This document shows, piece by piece, positions 7,229 through 13,103 of a stretch of DNA of 13,622 nt (the first letter of the stretch is position 1; the number at the start of each line of letters is the position of its first letter). The DNA lies in assembly GCA_946479335.1 (NCBI GenBank), contig CAMLFP010000125.1, positions 1-13,622 of the forward strand, read 5' to 3'. The notes beneath the pieces were generated by a model, which had not been told where the DNA came from, did no database searches, and saw nothing but the letters and a program-made list of their open reading frames with translations. The stretch comes from an uncultured Archangium sp. GTDB lineage: Bacteria > Myxococcota > Myxococcia > Myxococcales > Myxococcaceae. Position numbers and translations under genes: made by a program.

Positions 7229-7247
7229 CGGGCGAAAGGTGCGCCCG
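7229..7247 (+). other. Small hairpin in the leader of the PEGA-protein gene
   Basis: CGGGCG (7229-7234) and CGCCCG (7242-7247) can pair, leaving a 7-nt loop AAAGGTG that contains the only Shine-Dalgarno-like sequence near the start of the next gene. The loop is about 20 nt from the ATG at 7262, so its role in translation is unclear. Confidence 0.35.
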
Positions 7248-7261
7248 GTGCGGGTTCGACT

Positions 7262-8329
7262 ATGGTGGCCCGCGTGCTTTCGCTTCTCCTGCTGACGCTC
7301 GCCGCGCCGCCGAAACTCGCCGTCATCGAACTCGACTCCCCGGAGCTGATGGGCCTGTCGATGCAGGTCACCCACGCGCTGGAGGTCGAGGCGAAGGCCC
7401 AGGGCTACGACGTGGTGGGCCCGCAGGCGCTGCGCGCGGGCTTCGAGGCGGCCGCCTGGGAGGCGCTCAAGAAGTGTGGAGGCGACGGCCTGTGCACCTC
7501 GTCGGCGCTGCGCGGGAAGGGCTTCAACCGCGCGGTGGTGGGCAGCCTCGGGCGCGACGAGAAGAACTACCTGCTCAAGCTGTGGCTGGTCGACGTGGAG
7601 GCCGGGCGCGTCATCGCCGATGTCGACCGCCCCATCCTCATCGCGGCGCGGCGCTTCCAGAAAGACGTGGAGCAGGCGGTGCCGCCGTTGCTGCGCGGCG
7701 AGAGCGAGGCGCGCGGCACGCTGGTGTTGACCAGCAACGTGCCCGACGCCCGCCTGTTCCTGAACGGCGCGCTGCAGGGCACGGGCGAGGTCTCGCTGCG
7801 CCTCAAGCCCGGCAAGTACGAGGTGCGCGGCGAGCGGAACAGGTACCTCTCCACCACGCGGCTGGTGAACGTCGAGGCGAACCAGGAGACGCGCGAAGCG
7901 CTGCAGCTCCTGCTCAAGCCGGGCGAGCTGCCTGACGCGCCGGTCGCGGCGGCAACCCCGGGCAAGAAGGTGGAAGAAGCGGCGGAGGTGGTGTCCGTCT
8001 CTCCGGCGACCTGGGTGCTGGGCGGCGTCGCGGTGGCGGCCGGCGGCCTGGGCCTCGGCTTCGGCATCGTCGCGCGCAAGCAGGAAGACAGCCTGCGCGG
8101 TGGGTACGACGCGGCGACGCAGACCTACGCCGGCACGCGCAAGACGGCGCTCGAGCAGAACCGCAACGCGCTCATCGCTGATGTCGCGTTCGGCGTCGCG
8201 GGCGCGGCCGCCATCAGCGCGGTGGTGGTGGGCATCGTGTCGGGCACCAGCGCTCCGAAGTCGTCGGTGACGGTGGCGCCCCTCGCGGGCCCCTCGGGCG
8301 GCGGCCTCAGCGTCGGAGGTGCGTTTTGA
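7262..8329 (+). CDS. PEGA-domain envelope protein with TolB/FlgO-like N-terminal region
   Basis: The protein is 355 residues. A short hydrophobic N-terminus (VLSLLLLTLAAP) suggests export. Residues about 17-145 resemble the TolB/FlgO-like periplasmic fold of myxobacterial proteins: a beta strand LAVIEL, a Cys pair in KKCGGDGLC (Cys72, Cys78), then RAVVGSLGRDEKNYLLKLWLVDVEAGRVI. Residues about 151-216 are a PEGA domain (GTLVLTSNVPDARLFLNG, then LKPGKYEVR). Two hydrophobic segments follow (about 249-270 and 305-327), and the C-terminus ends GGLSVGGAF. The start is not firmly fixed: ATG 7262 lacks a well-placed Shine-Dalgarno, and GTG 7274 is an alternative. The stop codon overlaps the TTG start of the next gene by 4 bp, so the two are translationally coupled. 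It is probably a structural or assembly protein of the envelope; no enzymatic motif was seen. Confidence 0.82.
   Translation: MVARVLSLLLLTLAAPPKLAVIELDSPELMGLSMQVTHALEVEAKAQGYDVVGPQALRAGFEAAAWEALKKCGGDGLCTSSALRGKGFNRAVVGSLGRDEKNYLLKLWLVDVEAGRVIADVDRPILIAARRFQKDVEQAVPPLLRGESEARGTLVLTSNVPDARLFLNGALQGTGEVSLRLKPGKYEVRGERNRYLSTTRLVNVEANQETREALQLLLKPGELPDAPVAAATPGKKVEEAAEVVSVSPATWVLGGVAVAAGGLGLGFGIVARKQEDSLRGGYDAATQTYAGTRKTALEQNRNALIADVAFGVAGAAAISAVVVGIVSGTSAPKSSVTVAPLAGPSGGGLSVGGAF
8315..8320 (+). promoter_or_regulatory. Shine-Dalgarno that fixes a TTG start
   Basis: GGAGGT lies 5 nt before TTG 8326, inside the last codons of the PEGA gene. No ATG or GTG sits nearby in that frame, and the TTG begins a lipoprotein signal peptide, so the rare start codon is well supported. 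Confidence 0.85.
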
Positions 8330-9294
8330 AGAAGCTCCTTCCACTCTTTCTCTTCGCCGCGTGCGTGCAGCTCGACCTCCACGCGCGCTTCTCGTGCACC
8401 ACCGACCCCGACTGCGGCGACGGCTTCCACTGCGTGCCGCAATTCGCGGGAGGCGGGCTCTGCTACACGACCAACGAGTGCAACGACGCCGAGACGTGCA
8501 ACGGCGCCGATGACAACTGCGACGGCCGCGTCGATGAGGCCTTCCCCGGGAAAGATGACGCGTGCACCGCCGCGGAGCCCGGGGCGTGCGCCACCGGCGC
8601 GCAGGCGTGCGTGCTGGGGCAGGTGGTGTGTCAGTCGACCGTCGAGCCGGTCACCGAGCGCTGCGACTCCATCGACAACGACTGCGACGGAGAGGTCGAT
8701 GAGACCTTCGACCTGACCTCCGATGAGTCGAACTGCGGCGCGTGCGGCGTCATCTGCGCGCAAGGCACGAACTGCCGCGCGAGCGCGTGCGTGGAGTCGA
8801 ACTGCGAAGACCACGTCGACAACGACAACAACGGCCAGCGTGACTGCGAAGACGTCGCGTGCCTCGGGCTGGTCTGTGACACGTCGACGCCGCCCGCGTG
8901 GCACTGCGGCTTCCGCTTCTTCGACGGCGGCACGCTGATCCCCGATGCGGGTGACGTCGACGCCGGCGTCGCCGATGCGGGTGAGGTGGATGCCGGAGTC
9001 GCCGATGCGGGTGATGTCGACGCCGGCGTCACGGATGCGGGTGAGGTGGATGCCGGAATCGCCGATGCCGGTGATGTGGATGCTGGCGACCTCGACGCGG
9101 GTGCCGCAGACGCGGGGACGCCCGACGCCGGGTGGGACGGCAGCCCGCAGCGCGGGTGTTTCCCCCCGGAGCATCAGTGTGATGATGGGCGCGACGAAGA
9201 CGGCGACGGAGAGACCGACTGTGAAGACGACGACTGTGTTGGGCTGCGCTGTGCGAGCGGAAATGTCTGCACGAACCATGCGTGCCCGCCGTGA
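8326..9294 (+). CDS. Cys-rich lipoprotein with MopE-type metal-binding motifs and Asp-Ala-Gly repeat
   Basis: The protein is 322 residues from a TTG start that overlaps the preceding stop (TTGA). The signal MKKLLPLFLFAAC places the lipidated Cys at residue 13. Two good copies of the MopE-type motif occur: CNGADDNCDGRVDE (residues 58-71) and CDSIDNDCDGEVDE (113-126). Degenerate Asp-rich variants lie at about 160-179 and 285-304. In MopE of Methylococcus this motif type is associated with copper binding; in myxobacteria it is labelled a putative metal-binding motif, and Ca2+ is equally plausible from the Asp spacing. Residues about 207-269 are a low-complexity DAGxVDAGxA repeat. It probably sits on the cell surface as a partner of its overlapping neighbours. 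The next gene begins inside its 3' end. No enzyme fold is recognised. Confidence 0.85.
   Translation: MKKLLPLFLFAACVQLDLHARFSCTTDPDCGDGFHCVPQFAGGGLCYTTNECNDAETCNGADDNCDGRVDEAFPGKDDACTAAEPGACATGAQACVLGQVVCQSTVEPVTERCDSIDNDCDGEVDETFDLTSDESNCGACGVICAQGTNCRASACVESNCEDHVDNDNNGQRDCEDVACLGLVCDTSTPPAWHCGFRFFDGGTLIPDAGDVDAGVADAGEVDAGVADAGDVDAGVTDAGEVDAGIADAGDVDAGDLDAGAADAGTPDAGWDGSPQRGCFPPEHQCDDGRDEDGDGETDCEDDDCVGLRCASGNVCTNHACPP
8943..9130 (+). repeat. 30/60-bp tandem repeat encoding Asp-Ala-Gly units
   Basis: The unit encodes about ten residues (DAGDVDAGVA and variants). A higher-order 60-bp period is clear: 8941-9000 and 9001-9060 differ at only about 5 positions. The repeat decays after about 9090. 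It is a candidate variable-number repeat, and copy changes of whole 30-bp units would keep the frame. Confidence 0.85.
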
Positions 9295-10354
9295 GTTGAT
9301 GCTCGGCGTCGCGCTGTGGGCCTCCACGGCGGCGGCGCAGGTCGACGTCACCGTCGACGCCCGCGCGCAGACAACGGTGGTGCCGTCGTTCGTCGCCGAA
9401 GACCCGGCGGTCGGCACGTACGTCATCGGCACCGACGGCGCGCAGAACGGCTTCTACGCGTACGAGCTCACCGGCGCGTGGAGGAACACCGTCATCACGG
9501 GGCTCACCCGCTCGGCCGACATCTCGCGCGGCGTGCTGGCGGTGGCGGCGCCCAACGCGGGGTTGCTCTTCTTCAACGAAGCCGACCAGACGCCGATGCT
9601 CGCGCCCGACGGCGGCGTCGCGACGATTCAGTTGGCCTCGGTGTCGATGGTCGCGCTCGGAGACGACGGCAGCGGCAACCTCGCGGTGTTCGCCAACTCG
9701 GGAGGGACCACGCTCTTCAGCTACCGCTTCGGAGGCGCCGCGCTGCCTGACGTCACCCTGCCTGCGGTGCCGCGCGGGCTCGCGTGGGGCAACGGCGCGC
9801 TCTACGCGACCATCACCGGCGCGGTGGTGGCGGTCGACGGCTCCGGCGCGGTCACCACCGTCGTCTCCGACCACGTGGGGTCTGCCGACGGGCTGACGAT
9901 GGTGGCGGTGGGCAACGCGGGCTACGCGTTCATCGCGTCGTCGAGCGACAGCCGCGTCTACGTGCACCGGGTGAGCGGCACGCCCGCGTTCATCGGCACG
10001 CTGACGGTGAAGAACGGCTCCGCGACGGTGACGCCGAAGTACGTCGCGTCGAACAACGCGTGGCTCGTGCTGCAAGACAGCGCGACCGCGAACTACAAAA
10101 TCGTCGACCTCAACGACGCGCTCGTGGCGCTGCAGCTGGTGAGCCCCGCGGTTGATGGAGGCACGCCCGGCGGCACCGACGGCGGGAGCAGTGGTCCCTC
10201 CGGCCCGGGAACCGTTCCGGGTGGGGGACCGTCGGTGCCGCTGAACCCGTCGTGCAGCGTCGGCACGCCGCTGCTGCTTTTGCCTGCGGTGCTGGCGTTG
10301 CTGCGCTGCCGCCGTCGTCGGGAAACCGCGGAAGACACCCGTCGCTCGCGCTGA
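9263..10354 (+). CDS. Beta-propeller phytase-like surface protein with MYXO-CTERM-like sorting tail
   Basis: The protein is 363 residues if it starts at ATG 9263. ATG 9278 is an alternative; ATG 9299 would shorten the signal peptide. From 9263 it overlaps the preceding gene by 32 bp in another frame. The signal peptide is MRARRELMLGVALWASTAAAQ. Residues about 35-90 resemble the first blade of beta-propeller phytases (EDPAVGTYVIGTDGAQNGFYAYEL), followed by beta-rich repeats to about 295. The family's NNVD motif is not evident, so activity is doubtful. After a Gly/Pro/Ser linker, the tail has Cys331 (NPSCSVG), a hydrophobic stretch and RCRRRR, the layout of MYXO-CTERM C-terminal sorting signals. 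It is therefore probably exported and surface-anchored. Its neighbours are an overlapping lipoprotein upstream and a secreted 5'-nucleotidase downstream. Confidence 0.75.
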   Translation: MSARTMRARRELMLGVALWASTAAAQVDVTVDARAQTTVVPSFVAEDPAVGTYVIGTDGAQNGFYAYELTGAWRNTVITGLTRSADISRGVLAVAAPNAGLLFFNEADQTPMLAPDGGVATIQLASVSMVALGDDGSGNLAVFANSGGTTLFSYRFGGAALPDVTLPAVPRGLAWGNGALYATITGAVVAVDGSGAVTTVVSDHVGSADGLTMVAVGNAGYAFIASSSDSRVYVHRVSGTPAFIGTLTVKNGSATVTPKYVASNNAWLVLQDSATANYKIVDLNDALVALQLVSPAVDGGTPGGTDGGSSGPSGPGTVPGGGPSVPLNPSCSVGTPLLLLPAVLALLRCRRRRETAEDTRRSR

Positions 10355-10522
10355 TCATCGCCGCTCGCAGGAACGGCACGTGTGCACCGTGGACGCTCGG
10401 CCGCTCGCGGGTGCGCTCGTCGCGCGTGTTTCGTTCGCGCGTGCGCGCCCATCGTTTCGACCGGGCGCATTTCGACACCGCTTCCCGCGCTGCACTCGCT
10501 GTGGTTGGTTCGCCGCCCCCCG
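10355..10522. other. 168-bp gap before the 5'-nucleotidase gene
   Basis: I see no intrinsic terminator and no convincing sigma-70 promoter. The sequence is rich in CGCGCGTG-like runs, with GCGCGTG repeated near 10425-10445. An open frame from 10382 runs in frame into the nucleotidase, but the extra 47 residues are Arg/Cys/Ala-rich with no signal-peptide character, so it is treated as non-coding. Confidence 0.5.
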
Positions 10523-12334
10523 ATGACGAAGCTCGCTGTCTCGCTCCTGTGTCTCCTCGTTTGTGCCTGTCAGACCCCGCGCGAGGCGACGCGCCCGGAG
10601 CCGGTGGGTGTTGCCCCCGTCGCGAAGCCGCCGGAGCCGGTGCGCATCACCCTCATCGGCACCAACGACGTGCATGGCTGGGCGGCGGCGCAGAGCGAGA
10701 AGTTCCCCGGAGGTGAAGTGCGCTTCGGTGGGCTCGCGGCGTTCGCGTCGTACGTGAAGGCGCTGCGCGCCGACAACCCGGGCGGCGTGGTGCTGGTCGA
10801 CGCCGGTGACATGTTCCAGGGCACGCTGGTCTCCAACCTCTCGGAGGGCCGCGTCATCGTCGAGATCTTCAACGCCCTCGGGTACGACGCCGCGTCGGTC
10901 GGCAACCACGAGTTCGACTACGGCCCCGTCGGCCCCGCGCCCGTCGCCACGAAAGACGCGCCTGATCCGTTCGGCGCGCTCAAGGCCCGCATCGCGCAGG
11001 CGAAGTTCCCGATCCTCTCCGCGAACATCTACGAGGCCGCGAGCGACGCGCGGCCGTCGTGGTTGCCGGGCGATGGCACGGTGCTCATCGAGCGCAAGGG
11101 GGTGAAGATCGGCATCGTCGGGCTGACCACGCCGCAGACGCCGACCGTCACCACGCCCATCAACGTGGCGACGCTGCGCTTCGCGCCGCTGGCCGATGAA
11201 GCGAAGGCGGCGTCACAGCGGCTCCGCGCGCGCGGCGCAGACGTGGTCATCGCGGTGATGCACGCCGGCGGCCGGTGCCCCAGCGCGGCGCACCCGCACG
11301 AGCTGACCGGCTGCGACGAAGACGTGGGCGAGGTGTTCGGCATGATGAACGCGCTGCCGCAGGGCACGCTCGACGCGGTGGTCGCCGGTCACAGCCACGC
11401 GCTGCTCGGCCACTTCATCAATGGCACGCCGGTCATCGAGAGCTACTCCTTCGGGCGCGCGTTCGGCGTCATCGACCTCTCCGTCGACCCGGTGACGAAG
11501 AAGGTGCTCGCCGACCAGACCGTCATCACGCCCGCGACCGAGGTCTGCGAGACGTGGGACGAGGCGAGCCACAGCTGCGACGTGAAGAAGCTCAAGGCGC
11601 GCGCGGCCGAGGTGAAGCCCGTCGTCGCCACCTTCCGCGGCGCCCCGGTGACCCCCGACGCCGACGTGCTGGCGTTGCTCGCGCCGGCCGAGGCCGCGGT
11701 CGATGAGCTCCAGCACAAGCCGCTCGGCCTCGATGTGCCCGAAGACCTCGTGCGCGCGTACGAGAAGGAGAGCGCGCTGGGCGACGTCTTCTCCGACGGG
11801 CTGCGCGGGGTGGCCAACGCCGACGTCGCGCTGATGAACCCCGGCGGCTTCCGCGCCGACCTGCGCGCCGGGCCGCTGACCTACGGCGCGGTGTACGAGG
11901 TCATCCCCTTCGACAACACGGTGGCCGTGGTGACGGTGAACGCGGAGCAGCTGGGCCGCATGCTCAACGCCGCGTACGGCGCTCGCAAGGGCGCGTTCCA
12001 GGTCTCGGGGCTCGAGGTGAAGCTCAAGAAGTGTCTGGTCAGCGACCGGCTGCTGTCGTTCTCGCTGCCCGGCGGCAAGAAGCTCGACCCGAAGAAGCGG
12101 TACCGCGTGGTGATGCCCGACTTCCTCGCGCGCGGCGGCGACGGGTTGGGCCCCGCGCTGGCGACGCTGGAGAAGTCGCAGATCGACCTCCAGGAGAACC
12201 GCGGCACCAACGTGCGCGACGACCTCATCGCGTACTGGCAGGCGAAGAAGAGCTCGTTCAAGGCGCCGAAGCCGACCCGCCTCAGCTTCGTCGACACCGG
12301 CGAGACCTGCGCCGCGCCCGACGCCCACCAGTGA
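10523..12334 (+). CDS. UshA-type 5'-nucleotidase / metallophosphatase lipoprotein
   Basis: The protein is 603 residues. It hydrolyses nucleotides (and possibly other phosphoesters) outside the cytoplasm, releasing phosphate and nucleosides. ATG 10523 gives MTKLAVSLLCLLVCAC with lipidated Cys16. No strong Shine-Dalgarno was found. The metallophosphatase domain spans about residues 41-330 and contains all the expected metal and active-site motifs: TNDVHG (Asp49, His51), DAGDMFQG (Asp93, Asp96), GNHEFD (Asn128, His129), MHAGG (His247) and GHSH (His290, His292). The C-terminal 5'-nucleotidase substrate-binding domain (about 395-575) has NPGGFRADLRAG, the YEVIPFDN loop and FLARGGDG. Several extra Cys residues (252, 264, 342, 352, 504, 596) suggest disulfides. 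It follows the phytase-like gene and may share a role in phosphate or nucleotide scavenging. Confidence 0.93.
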   Translation: MTKLAVSLLCLLVCACQTPREATRPEPVGVAPVAKPPEPVRITLIGTNDVHGWAAAQSEKFPGGEVRFGGLAAFASYVKALRADNPGGVVLVDAGDMFQGTLVSNLSEGRVIVEIFNALGYDAASVGNHEFDYGPVGPAPVATKDAPDPFGALKARIAQAKFPILSANIYEAASDARPSWLPGDGTVLIERKGVKIGIVGLTTPQTPTVTTPINVATLRFAPLADEAKAASQRLRARGADVVIAVMHAGGRCPSAAHPHELTGCDEDVGEVFGMMNALPQGTLDAVVAGHSHALLGHFINGTPVIESYSFGRAFGVIDLSVDPVTKKVLADQTVITPATEVCETWDEASHSCDVKKLKARAAEVKPVVATFRGAPVTPDADVLALLAPAEAAVDELQHKPLGLDVPEDLVRAYEKESALGDVFSDGLRGVANADVALMNPGGFRADLRAGPLTYGAVYEVIPFDNTVAVVTVNAEQLGRMLNAAYGARKGAFQVSGLEVKLKKCLVSDRLLSFSLPGGKKLDPKKRYRVVMPDFLARGGDGLGPALATLEKSQIDLQENRGTNVRDDLIAYWQAKKSSFKAPKPTRLSFVDTGETCAAPDAHQ

Positions 12335-12351
12335 CGTGACAATACGTGACA
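12334..12351 (+). repeat. Two direct copies of ACGTGACA, 10 bp apart
   Basis: ACGTGACA occurs at 12334-12341 and 12344-12351, just after the nucleotidase stop and upstream of the zinc-ribbon gene. One-helical-turn spacing could suit an activator, but the copies are short and no regulator can be assigned. Confidence 0.35.
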
Positions 12352-12358
12352 TGCCCCG

Positions 12359-12388
12359 TTGCATGTGGAGGTCGTACCTGCGTACATT
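12359..12388 (+). promoter_or_regulatory. Possible promoter of the zinc-ribbon gene
   Basis: TTGCAT (12359-12364), an 18-bp spacer and TACATT (12383-12388) form a weak sigma-70-like pair. It lies just downstream of the ACGTGACA repeats and upstream of the leader hairpin. It is a pattern match only. Confidence 0.3.
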
Positions 12389-12397
12389 GTTGATCTC

Positions 12398-12415
12398 AGG
12401 CCGGTAAATCGGCCT
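12398..12415 (+). other. 5'-leader hairpin before the zinc-ribbon gene
   Basis: AGGCCG (12398-12403) and CGGCCT (12410-12415) pair perfectly around the loop GTAAAT. There is no T-run, so it is not an intrinsic terminator. It lies about 12 nt before the GAGGGG Shine-Dalgarno at about 12427, so it may protect the 5' end of the message or tune translation. Confidence 0.5.
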
Positions 12416-12437
12416 CCCAGCCTGCCGAGGGGATCAC

Positions 12438-12824
12438 ATGCTCTACAAAGTCACGCCGAACCTGACGCCGATCGCAGCGCCCGCGGAGCCCGCTGCCGAC
12501 GCCCCGAAGGAGCCGCGCAAGCGCCGGAAGTCAGCGGTCTACGACGCCGACGGCAACGAGGTGCTGATCACCATGATGTGCCTCAAGTGCAAGTCGATGA
12601 AGCCGCTGGCGATGTTCGGCCTGCGCAAGATGGCCGACGGGGCGATCCGCAATCAGCCGTGGTGCCGCACCTGCCGCAGTGGCGCGTCGAAGAAGAAGGC
12701 CGAAGCCGAGGCGGCGGCCCGTGAGCCGGTGGTCGAGGCGCCGGCGCCGGTGGTGCAGGCCGCTCCCGAGGAGCGCAAGCCGATGACCGCGCTCGAGCAG
12801 CTGCTCGCCGGCCCCGTGCTGTGA
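12438..12824 (+). CDS. Small zinc-ribbon protein (CxxC...CxxC), function unknown
   Basis: The protein is 128 residues. ATG 12438 has a good Shine-Dalgarno (GAGGGG) 5-6 nt upstream. A basic patch (KEPRKRRKS, residues 24-32) precedes a zinc-ribbon-like segment with Cys48-Leu-Lys-Cys51 and Cys76-Arg-Thr-Cys79. Between them lies KSMKPLAMFGLRKMADGAI, the 'C-x2-C ... F ... G ... C-x2-C' layout seen in small zinc ribbons near phage and HNH-type proteins. No HNH catalytic residues are present. A Lys/Glu/Ala-rich tail with a Pro/Ala/Val stretch ends in MTALEQLLAGPVL. The basic patch plus zinc ribbon suggests nucleic-acid or ribosome binding, but I do not recognise the family. It appears monocistronic, with its own leader hairpin and a strong terminator. 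Confidence 0.8.
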   Translation: MLYKVTPNLTPIAAPAEPAADAPKEPRKRRKSAVYDADGNEVLITMMCLKCKSMKPLAMFGLRKMADGAIRNQPWCRTCRSGASKKKAEAEAAAREPVVEAPAPVVQAAPEERKPMTALEQLLAGPVL

Positions 12825-12850
12825 GCTGAAGGCGCTCGTCGGGCCCAAAG

Positions 12851-12887
12851 AAAAACCCGCTCCTCTTTCGAGAAGCGGGTTTTTTTG
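12851..12887. terminator. Bidirectional intrinsic terminator
   Basis: AAAAACCCGCT (12851-12861) pairs perfectly with AGCGGGTTTTT (12874-12884) around a 12-nt loop, followed by a T-run on the plus strand and, reading the other way, a T-run on the minus strand. It ends the zinc-ribbon gene on the plus strand, 27 nt after its stop. It also ends the convergent tRNA-Ala on the minus strand, 4 nt after its 3' end. Confidence 0.93.
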
Positions 12888-12891
12888 TTTG

Positions 12892-12964
<73 letters not shown>

Positions 12965-13004
12965 AAACGGTATCCACGCTGTTGACGGCTTGAACGGCGG
13001 CGGC

Positions 13005-13034
13005 TGACTACGATTTCCAGCCGCGTACTGTCAA
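13005..13034 (-). promoter_or_regulatory. Possible promoter of the tRNA-Ala gene
   Basis: On the minus strand there is a perfect -35 hexamer, TTGACA (13034-13029). The best -10 at 18-bp spacing is TAGTCA (13010-13005), which is poor. The distance to the tRNA 5' end (12964) would allow a leader of about 35 nt. Confidence 0.45.
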
Positions 13035-13061
13035 GGAACGATTTCGCCCTCGAATAGACAT

Positions 13062-13092
13062 TTGACGCGCGGAGGGGGCGGTGTCACAAAAT
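13062..13092 (+). promoter_or_regulatory. Possible promoter of the TPR gene
   Basis: TTGACG (13062-13067) and CAAAAT (13087-13092) are separated by 19 bp, which is long for sigma-70. If used, transcription would start within about 5 nt of the ATG at 13104, giving a nearly leaderless message. This fits the absence of a Shine-Dalgarno there. Confidence 0.35.
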
Positions 13093-13103
13093 CGACCTCT
13101 CTG

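Noticed and set aside
8943..9130. CRISPR array or phage attachment repeat
   Set aside because: The repeat is contiguous and in frame with no spacers; it encodes a low-complexity protein segment.
7217..9432. Minus-strand open frames (7217-8344 and 8125-9432) opposite the PEGA and lipoprotein genes
   Set aside because: The apparent repeats (IHLTRIGDAGVD and similar) are the reverse reading of the Asp-Ala-Gly repeat. The plus strand has signal peptides, domains and coupled starts.
10382..10522. N-terminal extension of the 5'-nucleotidase from ATG 10382
   Set aside because: The extra 47 residues are Arg/Cys-rich and would bury the lipoprotein signal peptide that begins at ATG 10523.
9470..12364. 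Antisense open frames opposite the propeller and nucleotidase genes (for example 9029-10075 and 11213-12364, minus)
   Set aside because: They have Arg/His/Val-rich shadow composition, while the plus strand carries full metallophosphatase motifs.
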